Shown here: piece by piece, positions 50,187-58,762 of the stretch
Numbering within the stretch: position 1 is the stretch's first letter
How the letters are laid out: each line of letters opens with the position of its first letter
From: CAVRIA01 sp963721115
GTDB taxonomy: Bacteria > Desulfobacterota > Binatia > HRBIN30 > CADEER01
Direction of reading: 5' to 3'
Assembly: GCA_963721115.1 (NCBI GenBank)
Contig: CAVRIA010000021.1
Location: 124,001 to 188,000, forward strand
DNA: 64,000 nt
Made by a program: the position numbers and the translations under genes
The notes under the pieces: model-generated
The model's input: only the letters and a program-made list of their open reading frames with translations
Told to the model about the DNA's origin: nothing
Databases searched by the model: none

Positions 50187-50879
50187 TCAGCGCCCGGGAT
50201 CTGGCCCGCAGCGCAGCGAGAGCAGGGCCGTCCGCCCGGGCGGTCCCACCTTGCTCCGCGCCAGGAGCACGCTGCTGGTCGATCCGTCGAGCAGGCCGCG
50301 CTCCCAGCGCACGCGCCGGCAGGTGAGGGCGATGCTGAGGGTGGCGAAGCTGCCGGCGACGCGGCGCGGGGCGAGGATGGCCAGGGCCGTTCCGGCCTCC
50401 CTGGCGATGCGGGTCAGGCGCGGCCAGGCGCGATCCGGCAGGCGCCGCGCTCCCGGCAGGCCGAGATCGAGAACGATCAGGCCGAAGCCGCCGGCCGAGA
50501 GGAGCAGCTCGGTGCACTGGAGGCCGGCGAGAGGGGAGGGCGGCCGCACCCACAGCACCCGTTCCAGGTCGGCGCCCGCCGTCCACAACGCCTGCGGGTG
50601 CAGGGCATTCGGCAGGTCGATCACGGCGGTGAGCTCGCCCCGGCGGGTGGTGGTCGCCAGGAAGGTCCAGGCCAGGGCGGTGCCGCCGGCGGGCGGCGCG
50701 CCGACGATCTCGCTCAGGTGGCCGCGCGGCAGCCCGCCGTCGAGCAGGGTGTCGAGGACGCCGATCCCCGACTCGAGCCGGCGGATCGGCTCCACCGGGG
50801 CCGGGCCGATCCGCACCGATCCCGGCAGCTCGAGGGCGGCGAGACGTGCGCGGCGAAGCGCGGCTGTGGGGGGTGGCAC
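50187..50879 (-). CDS. imuA: ImuA, RecA-like mutasome protein
   Basis: 230 residues. RecA/SulA-like fold: IRRLESGIGVLDTLLDGGLP with the helix-capping LPRGHLSEIVGAPPAGGTAL (degenerate Walker A), AVIDLPNALHPQAL, FGLIVLDLGLPGARRLPDRA (Walker B position) and LTCRRVRWERGL. ImuA helps ImuB and DnaE2 bypass lesions in other bacteria. It starts with GTG at 50879, close after AGGGG. First gene of the imuA-imuB-dnaE2 run; a direct-repeat element upstream may be the SOS operator. Confidence 0.88.
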   Translation of the reverse strand: MPPPTAALRRARLAALELPGSVRIGPAPVEPIRRLESGIGVLDTLLDGGLPRGHLSEIVGAPPAGGTALAWTFLATTTRRGELTAVIDLPNALHPQALWTAGADLERVLWVRPPSPLAGLQCTELLLSAGGFGLIVLDLGLPGARRLPDRAWPRLTRIAREAGTALAILAPRRVAGSFATLSIALTCRRVRWERGLLDGSTSSVLLARSKVGPPGRTALLSLRCGPDPGR

Positions 50880-50887
50880 GCCCCTAT

Positions 50888-50908
50888 TTTCGCTAAACTT
50901 TCGCTAAA
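50888..50908. promoter_or_regulatory. Direct repeat TTTCGCTAAA x2, candidate SOS operator
   Basis: Two identical 10-base sequences at 50888-50897 and 50899-50908, 11 bases apart (one helical turn), lie 9 bases before the imuA start. Mutasome operons are usually LexA-controlled; LexA boxes vary between phyla. The assignment is inferred from position. Confidence 0.45.
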
Positions 50909-50944
50909 GGCAAGAGCGCTTGCCCAACACCCCCCAACCACCCC

Positions 50945-51007
50945 GGGTTGTTGGTTGTTGGGTTGTTGGAAAAAACCAACAACCAACAACTCAACAACCA
51001 ACAACCA
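50945..51007. repeat. GTTGTTGG hairpin repeat, copy 3
   Basis: A nearly perfect stem: GGTTGTTGGTTGTTGGGTTG then TTGG, an AAAAAA loop, and CCAACAACCAACAACTCAAC then AACCAACAACC. It lies between imuA and the next gene's 3' end. Confidence 0.88.
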
Positions 51008-51727
51008 TTATATGATGTAGCCCTTCGGCCCCTGTGCCACCGGAATCGTTTCGAGGAAGCGGATGTCCTGGTCGGCGCCGATGCGGATCCGGTGCAGGCC
51101 GACCGTCTGGTGCTCGAGCGGACAGTACGCCAGAACGGCCAGCTCGGCGCCGGCCTCCTCCCGCACCACCGCCGGCTCGAAGCGTTCCACCGGCTGCCGG
51201 ATCACCCATCCCTCTCTTTCGGCGGTGGCGGCGAACTCCTCCCCGTCCGCGATGATGTGCGAATGGATCCAGCGCGCACTCGCCCACATCTCCTGCATGG
51301 CCACCCAGTACTCGAAGTAGCCGGGCGCCGATCTTTCGAAGCGAAAGTGGCGGTAGAGGAAGTCGACGTCGCGCGCCGGCCGGTCGCGCAGCGACGCCGC
51401 GATCGAGTCCGGCGGCGCGTGCCAGTCGATGAGCTGGCGGATCGGGTCGACGTCGGTCGTCGCGCCGGCGACGAACGGACGCACCAGCAGGTCGCCGCCG
51501 CGCCGGTCGTAGAACCGGTAGCGCACCATTTGTTCGGCGCCGAGCTGCACGCGCTGCAACGCGCCGAGCACCTCGCCGGCGTTGACCTCGAAGACCTGCT
51601 CCCAGTACTGCGGGTCGTCCTCGCCGGCGGGCGGGGGCGGAAGGCGCTCTATCGCCCGCTGGCGCGCTTCTTCCACGCGCCGCATGACGTCGCGCACGGT
51701 GGCGGCGGGGACGAACTCGACGGACAT
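51008..51727 (-). CDS. Hypothetical protein, 239 residues
   Basis: Not recognised. A helical start (FVPAATVRDVMRRVEEARQR), then VFEVNAGEVLGALQRVQLGA, RYRFYDRRGGDLLVRPFVAG, HFRFERSAPGYFEYWVAMQE, WIHSHIIADGEEFAATAERE and a final ETIPVAQGPKGYII. There is no signal peptide or membrane segment, so it is probably cytoplasmic. It is bracketed by two GTTGTTGG hairpins and may be transcribed with the small gene upstream. ATG at 51727 is preceded by a GGGGCGG-free, repeat-derived leader, so the start is less certain. Confidence 0.55.
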   Translation of the reverse strand: MSVEFVPAATVRDVMRRVEEARQRAIERLPPPPAGEDDPQYWEQVFEVNAGEVLGALQRVQLGAEQMVRYRFYDRRGGDLLVRPFVAGATTDVDPIRQLIDWHAPPDSIAASLRDRPARDVDFLYRHFRFERSAPGYFEYWVAMQEMWASARWIHSHIIADGEEFAATAEREGWVIRQPVERFEPAVVREEAGAELAVLAYCPLEHQTVGLHRIRIGADQDIRFLETIPVAQGPKGYII

Positions 51728-51737
51728 CTTGGGGCGG

Positions 51738-51814
51738 GTTGTTGGTTGTTGGGTTGTTGGGTTCGTCAGTCGATCGTTGATTTGCCAACAACCAACAACC
51801 CAACAACCAACAAC
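51738..51814. repeat. GTTGTTGG hairpin repeat, copy 4
   Basis: GTTGTTGGTTGTTGGGTTGT then TGGGTT, a 30-base centre, then CCAACAACCAACAACCCAAC and AACCAACAAC. Separates two hypothetical genes. Confidence 0.85.
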
Positions 51815-51821
51815 TTGCAAC

Positions 51822-52184
51822 TCAGCCGCGTTTGCGTTCGGCCTGGCTGCGCGCCGCGGCGAGCCGGTCGCGCACGTCGGCGAGACTGACGACGTTGTCC
51901 TCCGAAGGCGCCGCCGGTGACGACGCGCCGTTCTCGAAGTACTTCTCCTCGGGCGCGGCGCTCCGGGCGGTGACCAGGCGCGACTGATGCTTGAGGATCA
52001 ACGCCGCCTCTGCCGCGCTGATCGGGCGGCCGAACAGGCAGTAGCGCTCTCCCGGCTCCTCCCCGCAGTCGTTCGCCCACGCGGCGAACTCGGCCGCGCT
52101 GGGTGGACGACCCAGCTCCACCGCGCAGCGGCGCACGACGAAGCCGATCATCATCTTGGGAAGGCGGGACATCGGAGTGCTCAT
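51822..52184 (-). CDS. Hypothetical protein, 120 residues
   Basis: Not recognised. It has an N-terminal helical part with KMMIGFVVRRCAVELGRPPS and AAEFAAWANDCGEEPGERYC, a Cys-containing RYCLFGRPIS, and a C-terminal coiled-coil-like stretch LADVRDRLAAARSQAERKRG. The two cysteines, 17 residues apart, could bind metal or form a disulfide. Translation likely starts at 52184; the second ATG (52172) is possible. A GTTGTTGG repeat follows its stop. Confidence 0.5.
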   Translation of the reverse strand: MSTPMSRLPKMMIGFVVRRCAVELGRPPSAAEFAAWANDCGEEPGERYCLFGRPISAAEAALILKHQSRLVTARSAAPEEKYFENGASSPAAPSEDNVVSLADVRDRLAAARSQAERKRG

Positions 52185-52286
52185 CGCGATTTTCGACCTT
52201 CAGCGGCCGACGAACGGCGACGGGTTTAGCAACGATCGGCATCCGCGCACAAGAGCCGGCGGCGGATTTCCGGTTGCTGGCCAGGT

Positions 52287-53426
52287 CTACGCGGCGCGTT
52301 CCTCGATGAGCCGGTCCAGCTCTTCGCGCAGGCGCGACAGCACCTCGCCGTAGCCGAAGGAGCCGATCTTCACGTCCTTCTTTTTCAGCACGACGGTGGA
52401 GGGGCCGCACCACAGCCCGAGGTCGGCGTCGTCGGTCTCGCCCGGGCCGTTGACCCTGCAGCCCATGACCGCGATGGTCAGGCGGTGGCCAGCGGCGTAC
52501 TCGGTCAGGGCGCGCACCTCCTGCGCGAGGTTGACGAAGCTCTCGTTCTCGACCCGCGAGCAGCTCGGGCAGGAGATGATGTTGAGCCCCTGGCCGAAGT
52601 CGGGGACGGAGATGAAGCGCCCGGCGCGGACGTCCTCGAGGATGGCGTGCCCGACCTCGACCTCCTCGTGCTTGCGCTCGTTGGGCAGCGTGAGGGAGAC
52701 GCGGATGGTGTCGCCGATGCCGCGCGCCAGCAGCTTCTCGAAGGCGAGGCGCGACTTGACGATCCCCTGCGGCGGCAGACCGGCCTCGGTGACGCCGAGG
52801 TGCAGCGGGACGTCGGGCCGTGCGGCGGCGAAGCGGGTGTTGACCTCCACTACCTTGGCCGGATCGGAGTCCTTGAGCGACACGACGAAGCGCTCGAAGC
52901 CGAGGTCCTCCATCAGGGCGCAGTGGTAGAGAGCGGACTGCACGATCGCTTCGAGCTGGTCGCCGGGATGGCGGTCGAGGAACTCGGGCGCCACGGAGCC
53001 GCAGTTGACGCCGATGCGAACGGCGCAGTCGTTGTCGCGCGCCACCGAAACCAGCCAGGCGACCTTCTCGGCGATCGTCTTGTGGCGCTCGACGTGGTGC
53101 AGGTGGCCGGGGTTGTAGCGGATCTTGTCGACGTAGGGTGCCACCGGCGACGCCAGGCGGTAGTTCTCCTGCAGGTCGACGACCAGTGTGGCGCGCGTCT
53201 GACGCCGGATCTCGCGCAGCGCCGCGACCTCCTTGTCGTTGTCGATGGCGATGCGGACGATCGCCGCACCGGCCGCGCGCAGCTGCTCGCACTGCGCCAC
53301 GGTGGCATCGATGTCGCGCGTCTTCGTCGCGCACATGCTCTGCACGGGGATCGGCGCTCCGCCGCCGACGGTCACCGGGCCGATCGCGACCGAACGGGTC
53401 GCCGTCCTCGCTTCGGGATTGCTCAT
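52287..53426 (-). CDS. ispG: IspG, 4-hydroxy-3-methylbut-2-enyl-diphosphate synthase (flavodoxin)
   Basis: 379 residues. Makes HMBPP in the non-mevalonate isoprenoid pathway using a 4Fe-4S cluster. TIM-barrel motifs include PIPVQSMCATKTRDIDATVA, RYNPGHLHHVERHK and RIGVNCGSVAPEFLDRHPG. The Fe-S ligands are in IISCPSCSRVENE and TIAVMGCRVNGPGE. GCxVNGPGE is a family hallmark. The single-domain length fits the bacterial form. The start at 53426 gives MSNPEARTATRSVAIGPVTV. It is downstream of a truncated P450 gene. Confidence 0.96.
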   Translation of the reverse strand: MSNPEARTATRSVAIGPVTVGGGAPIPVQSMCATKTRDIDATVAQCEQLRAAGAAIVRIAIDNDKEVAALREIRRQTRATLVVDLQENYRLASPVAPYVDKIRYNPGHLHHVERHKTIAEKVAWLVSVARDNDCAVRIGVNCGSVAPEFLDRHPGDQLEAIVQSALYHCALMEDLGFERFVVSLKDSDPAKVVEVNTRFAAARPDVPLHLGVTEAGLPPQGIVKSRLAFEKLLARGIGDTIRVSLTLPNERKHEEVEVGHAILEDVRAGRFISVPDFGQGLNIISCPSCSRVENESFVNLAQEVRALTEYAAGHRLTIAVMGCRVNGPGETDDADLGLWCGPSTVVLKKKDVKIGSFGYGEVLSRLREELDRLIEERAA

Positions 53427-53473
53427 GCGCCTCACAGCCAACAGCGCGAAGCTATCCAAAGGCCGCCGCCGGC

Positions 53474-54367
53474 TCAAGGTACCCGGGAAGCTTGCCCAAC
53501 AATCCGCCCAGCCGCCCCGCCAGGTTGTTCGTCGTCGAGTTGTTGGTTGTCGGAGCTTTGAGAACCAACAACCAACAACCCAACAACTCCCCCCCCCCCG
53601 CGCCCCACCGCCTCCATGAGCGCGGCGTCGCCGAGCAGGGCGAAGAGCGTGTTGCCGATGAGGCGGTAAGTGGTCTCGGCGCCGGCGGGGAGCAGCAGGC
53701 GCAGGAAGCAGAAGATCTCCTCGTCGCTGAGCCGCTCGCCCTCGACCTCGGCGTGCACCAGGCGACTGATCAGATCGTCGCGCGGCTCGGCGCGCCGCTG
53801 CTCGAGCAGAGGGCGCAGGAAATCGACCAGCTTCTGCGCCGCCTGGAAGCCCTTCGGCGGATCGTCGGTGAAGCCGATGATGTCGAGGCCCCAGTGGTGG
53901 AAGGTGCGGTAGTCCTCCATCGGCACGCCGATTACCCACGCGATCACCTTGATCGGGAGCAGGAAGGTGAATTGCGAAACCAGGTCGGCGCGTCCGTCGG
54001 CGGCAAAGGCGTCGATCAGTTCGGTGACGACGGCGCCGACGACCTGCGGCAGGTCGCCGCGCAACGCCTTGGGGACGAACGCCGGTGCGATCAGGCTGCG
54101 GTGACGCGTGTGCTCGACGCCGTCCATCTCCAGGATGGTGCGCCCCATGACCAGACCGATGCCGTTGGCGTTGGCGCGCGAAGAGTACGTGGCGGCGTCG
54201 GTCAGACCGCGCTGCACGTCGTCGTAGCGGCTGACGAGATAGCCCGGCCCCATCGGCAGATCGAGCAGCTTGACCGGCTCCTGGCGCCGCAGGTGGGCGT
54301 AGGCCGGGTACGGATCCGCCACCGGGCTCATGAAGTGTCCGCCGAACGTCTCGACCAGATCGGACAT
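53474..54367 (-). pseudogene. Cytochrome P450, 3'-truncated
   Basis: 297 residues of open frame from ATG 54367. Bacterial P450 N-terminal two-thirds is present: SPVADPYPAYAHLRRQEPVK, MDGVEHTRHRSLIAPAFVPK (C-helix), DDLISRLVHAEVEGERLSDE and the I-helix LLLPAGAETTYRLIGNTLFA with the oxygen-binding Ala-Gly...Thr. It then runs GRGGGG and into a GTTGTTGG repeat (VVGLLVVG...), ending at 53474. The K-helix ExxR and the haem-thiolate Cys loop are absent from the whole window, so it cannot be a working P450. The missing part is roughly 120-140 residues. Confidence 0.85.
53523..53588. repeat. GTTGTTGG hairpin repeat, copy 5, inside the P450 3' end
   Basis: GGTTGTTCGTCGTCGAGTTG then TTGGTTGTCGG, an 18-base centre and AACCAACAACCAACAACCCA then ACAACT. 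It encodes the last foreign residues of the truncated P450 frame. Confidence 0.8.
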
Positions 54368-54377
54368 GCGTGTACGC

Positions 54378-54401
54378 CGCCGCGGGCTTGCGCCCGCGGC
54401 G
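54378..54401. terminator. REP-like hairpin between P450 and aat
   Basis: CGCCGCGGGC and GCCCGCGGCG pair perfectly around a 4-base TTGC loop just upstream of the P450 start and 165 bases before aat. It could be a REP-type element or an attenuator; not near a transcript end on either strand. Confidence 0.4.
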
Positions 54402-54568
54402 CCGTCGATCCGGGTTGTGCTGCGGCCGCCGCAGCCAACACCCAAACAATGCCGCAGCCGGTTCCCTCCTTCGGCGAGTTGTGCTTGAAAAAGTAGCCGG
54501 AGGGTGTTCCGCTGGGACGGGACCGGGATCGTCGATCCGCAGGCGAGCGAGCCCCGCGTCAGGCGGTG

Positions 54569-55243
54569 ATGGCCATCATCGAATTTCCCGACCCGCGCAC
54601 GGCGAGCCCGGAGGGCATCGTCGCCATCGGCGGCGACCTGCATCCGGAATCGATCATGGCCGCCTACAGGCGCGGGATCTTCCCCTGGCCGGTGGAGAAG
54701 CTGCCGCTGCTCTGGTTCTGCCCCGCCGAGCGAGGAGTGCTCGAGTTCTCGGACCTGCACGTGCCGCGCAGCCTCGCCCGCGCGCGGCGGCAGAGTCGGC
54801 TGCGCTTCTCGGTCGACGAGTCGTTTGGAGCGGTCATTCGCGCCTGTGCGGAGACGCCGCGCCCGACGCAGGTGGGGACCTGGATCACGCCGGCGGTCAT
54901 CGTCGCCTACATACGCCTGCACCGCCTGGGGATCGCGCACAGCGTAGAGGCCTGGGACGGCAGCCGGCTGGTCGGCGGACTCTACGGGGTCGACGTCGAC
55001 GGCGCCTTCGCTGCCGAGAGCATGTTCTACGTGAGCCCGAATGCGTCGAAGCTCTCCATCCTTCATCTGGTGGACCATCTGCGCCAGCGCGGCCTCGAGT
55101 GGCTCGACATCCAGACCCTGACGCCCCACATGCAGCGGCTGGGAGCCAAGCTCATCGGGCGCGATCGGTTCCTCGCAAAGCTGCAGCGGACCCGGGAGCG
55201 GAGTCTGCATCTGTTCGGGCGCCCGGACGGCGGCCCGGTCTGA
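54569..55243 (+). CDS. aat: Leucyl/phenylalanyl-tRNA-protein transferase
   Basis: 224 residues. Transfers Leu or Phe from tRNA to N-terminal Arg or Lys, marking proteins for ClpSP degradation (bacterial N-end rule). Family marks: GIVAIGGDLHPESIMAAYRR, RGIFPWPVEKLPLLWFCPAE, FDESFG-like VDESFGAVIRACAE, TWITPAVIVAYIRLHRLGIA and ESMFYVSPNASKLSILHLVD. Length is normal. GTG at 54566 or the adjacent ATG at 54569 starts it. Followed by a phosphotransfer gene in the same direction. Confidence 0.94.
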   Translation: MAIIEFPDPRTASPEGIVAIGGDLHPESIMAAYRRGIFPWPVEKLPLLWFCPAERGVLEFSDLHVPRSLARARRQSRLRFSVDESFGAVIRACAETPRPTQVGTWITPAVIVAYIRLHRLGIAHSVEAWDGSRLVGGLYGVDVDGAFAAESMFYVSPNASKLSILHLVDHLRQRGLEWLDIQTLTPHMQRLGAKLIGRDRFLAKLQRTRERSLHLFGRPDGGPV

Positions 55244-55418
55244 GCCCCCGGGAGACCACCGCCCTTCGGAGCGTCACAAAATCGGGCGGTTTCTCCAGAT
55301 CAGCCGGTTCGTTGACGTTCCCGCCGCGCCGTGCGCGGAGCAGCGCGCGAAGCGCCCGGTGCCTGTGGTACGCGGCACGACGGATGCTGTGTTGCCAGTA
55401 GGAACCTTCGAGGAGCGA

Positions 55419-55778
55419 ATGACGGTCATCGATAGCAAGACCTTGGCGAGCCTGCGCGAGCTGGACGGCGAAAACGGCGAGGACCTGGTCGGCGAGCTGA
55501 TCGACATCTTCCTCGAGCAGGCGCCACAGCGGGTGGACGGGATCAAGAAGGCGGTCGCCACCGGCGACGCGCGCAGCGTGAGCTTCCAGGCGCACAGCCT
55601 GAAGGGCAGCGCGGCCAATTTCGGCGCCGACGATCTGACGGCGATCTGCCAGCGGTTCGAGACGGGCGGTCGCGCCGCATCGCTCGGCGATCTGCGGGCG
55701 CTGCTGCCCGATCTGGAACGCGAGTTCCAGGCGGTGTGCGCAGCGCTTCAGGACCAGCGCCACCCGCGCGCCGCGTAG
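55419..55778 (+). CDS. Hpt (histidine phosphotransfer) domain protein
   Basis: 119 residues, essentially one Hpt domain. The phospho-accepting His is in FQAHSLKGSAANFGADDLTA. The four-helix pattern is clear (LRELDGENGEDLVGELIDIF, LEQAPQRVDGIKKAVATGD, LPDLEREFQAVCAALQDQ). It passes phosphate between a sensor kinase receiver and another response regulator; no partner is in this window. ATG at 55419 with GAGGAGCGA upstream is preferred over an ATG 60 bases earlier. Confidence 0.88.
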   Translation: MTVIDSKTLASLRELDGENGEDLVGELIDIFLEQAPQRVDGIKKAVATGDARSVSFQAHSLKGSAANFGADDLTAICQRFETGGRAASLGDLRALLPDLEREFQAVCAALQDQRHPRAA

Positions 55779-55922
55779 GCCCGTCGAAGCAAAGCGTCGC
55801 CCTCGACCCGCGCGGCGGCGCGCTACCGTTCTCGCGGCGCCCCTTCATTCGGCGCCGAACCTCTCTTCCTCGAGCGGCCCGATGTTAGTAAGAAGCATCC
55901 CGGCGGCGCGGTCGCCGCCGGG

Positions 55923-57494
55923 ATGTGGGGCCTGATGTTCAGAAGTGACGACCTTCGACAGCTCGAGGAGCGAGGGATCTCTGTCGACGAGGCGCGTCGG
56001 CAGATGCGGCTGCTCGACGGCCCGCCGCACTACATCGCTCTCGATCGACCCTGCCGCCTCGGCGACGGGATTCGGCCGCTCGATGCCGGCGCGCTCGAGG
56101 CCGCTCTGCGCGACTACGAGAAGGCGCGCCTGGAGGGCCGCCTGGCGCGCTTCGTGCCCGCCTCCGGCGCAGCGAGTCGCATGTTCCAGGCGCTGCTCTG
56201 GGCGCGTCACGAGTGCGCCGACAGCAGCCGCGCATCCCTGCAGCGCCAGGCGGCGGCGGGAAATGCGAACGCGGGCGACGTATTGACCTTCGCCGACAAC
56301 ATCGGGCGCTTCGCGTTCTATGACGATCTGCGAGACGTGATGGCGCGGCGCGGGCTCGAGCCGGCTGAGCTGGTGGCCCGCGGCGAGCTCGCCCCGCTGC
56401 TCGACTCCCTGTTGACAGAAGCCGGCCTCGACTACGCATCGCTTCCGAAGGGGTTGCTGCAGTTCCATCGCTATGCGGGCCGCAGCCGCACGGCCTTCGA
56501 GGAGCACCTGAGCGAGGCGGCCGAGTACCTGGCCGGAAACGACGGCGTCGTGCGGCTCCACTTCACCGTTTCGCCCGAGCACCGCGGGCGCTTCGAAGCG
56601 CTGCTGGAGGCGATCCGCCCAGTCCATCGGAGGCGTTACGGCGGGCGGCTCGAGGTCGGCTTCTCGGTCCAGAAGCCATCGACCGACACGTTGGCAGCGG
56701 ATCTCGACGGCCAGCCCTTTCGCACCGCCGCCGGCCAGCTTCTGTTCCGCCCCGGCGGGCACGGCGCCCTGATCGAGAACCTGAACGATCTGGGCGGCGA
56801 CCTGATCCACGTGCAGAACGTCGACAACGTGCTGCCCGAGACCCTGCGGCCGCGCGTGATCGACGTCAAGAAGGCCCTGCTGGGCCTGCTGGTCGGATTG
56901 CAGGAGAAGGTGTTCCTCTATCTGTCGCGGCTGGCGGGCGGCGAGGATGGCGCACTCGTCGATGAGGCGCTGCGCTTCACGGCAGGCGAGCTCTCGGTCG
57001 CCGTGCCGTCCGACCTCGGCGGCGCACCGGCAGGCGCGCGGCGCGCCTTCGCGGTCGAGCGTCTGGATCGGCCTCTGCGCGTGTGCGGCGTCGTGCCCAA
57101 CACCGGCGAGCCGGGCGGCGGACCGTTCTGGGTACGGGGGAAGAACGGCGACCTGTCGCTGCAGATCGTCGAGAGCGCCCAGATCGATCCGGGCTCGCAG
57201 CGGCAGCGGGAGATCTTCGCCTCGGCCACCCACTTCAACCCCGTTCACCTCGCCTGCGGGGTGCGCGATTGGCGCGGGCGGCCGCACGACCTGCGGCGCT
57301 TCGTCGATGCGGACGCGGTGTTCATCGCCCGCAAGTCGAAGGACGGCCGGGCGCTCGAGGCGCTCGAGCGCCCGGGCCTGTGGAACGGCGCGATGGCCGG
57401 TTGGAACACGGTCTTCGTCGAGCTTCCGCCGCTCAGCTTCGCACCGGTGAAGACCGTGATCGACTTGTTGCGTCCCGAGCACCAGGCGGGCTAA
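55923..57494 (+). CDS. DUF4301 protein
   Basis: 523 residues of the DUF4301 family. Matching parts: RLARFVPASGAASRMFQALL, FYDDLRDVMARRGLEPAELV, LPKGLLQFHRYAGRSRTAFE, HLSEAAEYLA, LHFTVSPEHRGRFEALLEAI, FRPGGHGALIENLNDLGGDL and HVQNVDNVLPE. The PASGAASRM and RPGGHGALIEN loops look like nucleotide-sugar or phosphate-binding loops of UDP-sugar pyrophosphorylase-like enzymes, but no activity is known. An internal ATG at 55935 is also possible. It precedes the dTDP-sugar genes on the same strand. Confidence 0.82.
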   Translation: MWGLMFRSDDLRQLEERGISVDEARRQMRLLDGPPHYIALDRPCRLGDGIRPLDAGALEAALRDYEKARLEGRLARFVPASGAASRMFQALLWARHECADSSRASLQRQAAAGNANAGDVLTFADNIGRFAFYDDLRDVMARRGLEPAELVARGELAPLLDSLLTEAGLDYASLPKGLLQFHRYAGRSRTAFEEHLSEAAEYLAGNDGVVRLHFTVSPEHRGRFEALLEAIRPVHRRRYGGRLEVGFSVQKPSTDTLAADLDGQPFRTAAGQLLFRPGGHGALIENLNDLGGDLIHVQNVDNVLPETLRPRVIDVKKALLGLLVGLQEKVFLYLSRLAGGEDGALVDEALRFTAGELSVAVPSDLGGAPAGARRAFAVERLDRPLRVCGVVPNTGEPGGGPFWVRGKNGDLSLQIVESAQIDPGSQRQREIFASATHFNPVHLACGVRDWRGRPHDLRRFVDADAVFIARKSKDGRALEALERPGLWNGAMAGWNTVFVELPPLSFAPVKTVIDLLRPEHQAG

Positions 57495-57515
57495 CTAACA
57501 GCGATCCGACGGCAG

Positions 57516-57560
57516 AAGATCCACCACGAAGGGCACGATGAACGCGGAGAACGGCCAGCA
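57516..57560. repeat. CACGAAG repeat, half copy
   Basis: ATCCACCACGAAGGGCACGA then TGAACGCGGAGAACGG in the short gap before rfbB. It matches one arm of the palindromes at 8457, 13675 and 24593; no complementary arm is present. Confidence 0.6.
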
Positions 57561-57569
57561 CAAGCGCGC

Positions 57570-58661
57570 ATGGACACGTTGATCGTCACCGGCGGTGCCG
57601 GCTTCATCGGCTCGAACTTCGTCCGCCTGGCGCTGCGCCGCACCGACACCCGTGTCGTGGTGGCGGACAAGCTGACCTACGCCGGCAGCCTGCTCAGCCT
57701 GGAGGACGTCAAGGGCGACGCGCGTTTCGAGTTCGTCCGCATGGACATCGCCGACCGCCAGGCGGTGGCCGACCTCTACCGGCGCTACCGCCCCACCTGG
57801 GTGGTGAATTTCGCCGCCGAGACGCACGTCGACCGATCGATCGACGGGCCGCGCGCGTTCCTCGAGACGAACGTCGGAGGCGCCTTCGAGCTGCTCGAGG
57901 CCGGGCGCGGCTTCTTCGCCGAGCTCGACGCGGCGGCGCGGGCGCGTTTCCGCTTCCTGCACGTCTCGACCGACGAGGTCTACGGCAGCCTCGGTCCCGC
58001 CGGCCTGTTCTCGGAGACGACGCCGTACGCGCCGAACTCGCCCTACGCGGCGTCGAAGGCGGCGGCCGACCACTTCGTGCGCGCCTATCACGAGACCTTC
58101 GGCCTGCCGGTCCTGATCACCAACTGCTCGAACAACTACGGTCCCTTTCAGTTTCCCGAGAAGCTGATCCCGCTGATGATCCTCAACGCGGTCGAGGGGA
58201 AGCAGCTGCCGATCTACGGCGACGGCGGGAACGTGCGCGACTGGCTCTTCGTCGAGGATCACTGCGAGGGCATCCTGCTCGTTCTCCAACGCGGCCAGCC
58301 GGGCGAGAAGTACAACATCGGCGGCCACAACGAGCGCACCAATCTCGAGCTGGTCGACCGCCTGTGTGCCGTTCTCGACGAGCTGCTGCCGCCGGCGCGC
58401 AACCCGGCCCTGGCGGACAAGGGCATCGGCGGCTACGCCGAGCTGAAGTCCTTCGTCGCCGACCGCCCCGGACACGACCGGCGTTATGCGATCGACTCGA
58501 CGCGCATCCGCGAGCAGCTCGGCTGGCGCGCGCGGCACGACTTCGAGGCGGGGATTCGCGCCACGGTGAGCTGGTACCTCGAGCACCGCGACTGGTGCGC
58601 GGCGGTGCAGGCGGGGCGTTACGGCCGCGAGCGGCTGGGGCTGACCAGCGGTGCGACGTGA
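57570..58661 (+). CDS. rfbB: dTDP-glucose 4,6-dehydratase
   Basis: 363 residues. NAD-dependent extended SDR that turns dTDP-glucose into dTDP-4-keto-6-deoxyglucose, second step of dTDP-rhamnose and related sugars. Cofactor motif VTGGAGFIGSNF; FAAETHVDRSIDGP; catalytic HVSTDEVYGSLG and YAASKAAADHFVRAYHET (YxxxK); substrate loop NNYGPFQFPEKLIPLMI. All key residues present and length normal. Followed by rfbA and rfbC in the same direction; no rfbD is in the window. Confidence 0.96.
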   Translation: MDTLIVTGGAGFIGSNFVRLALRRTDTRVVVADKLTYAGSLLSLEDVKGDARFEFVRMDIADRQAVADLYRRYRPTWVVNFAAETHVDRSIDGPRAFLETNVGGAFELLEAGRGFFAELDAAARARFRFLHVSTDEVYGSLGPAGLFSETTPYAPNSPYAASKAAADHFVRAYHETFGLPVLITNCSNNYGPFQFPEKLIPLMILNAVEGKQLPIYGDGGNVRDWLFVEDHCEGILLVLQRGQPGEKYNIGGHNERTNLELVDRLCAVLDELLPPARNPALADKGIGGYAELKSFVADRPGHDRRYAIDSTRIREQLGWRARHDFEAGIRATVSWYLEHRDWCAAVQAGRYGRERLGLTSGAT

Positions 58662-58762
58662 GGCGGATTCGGCCCGCCCCGATGCGCCGGCGCGGCGCCG
58701 CGCGGAACGAGGTTGGATGAGCGGCGCGTTCGCGCTATGAAGCGCCGCGGGGTGGGACGACG

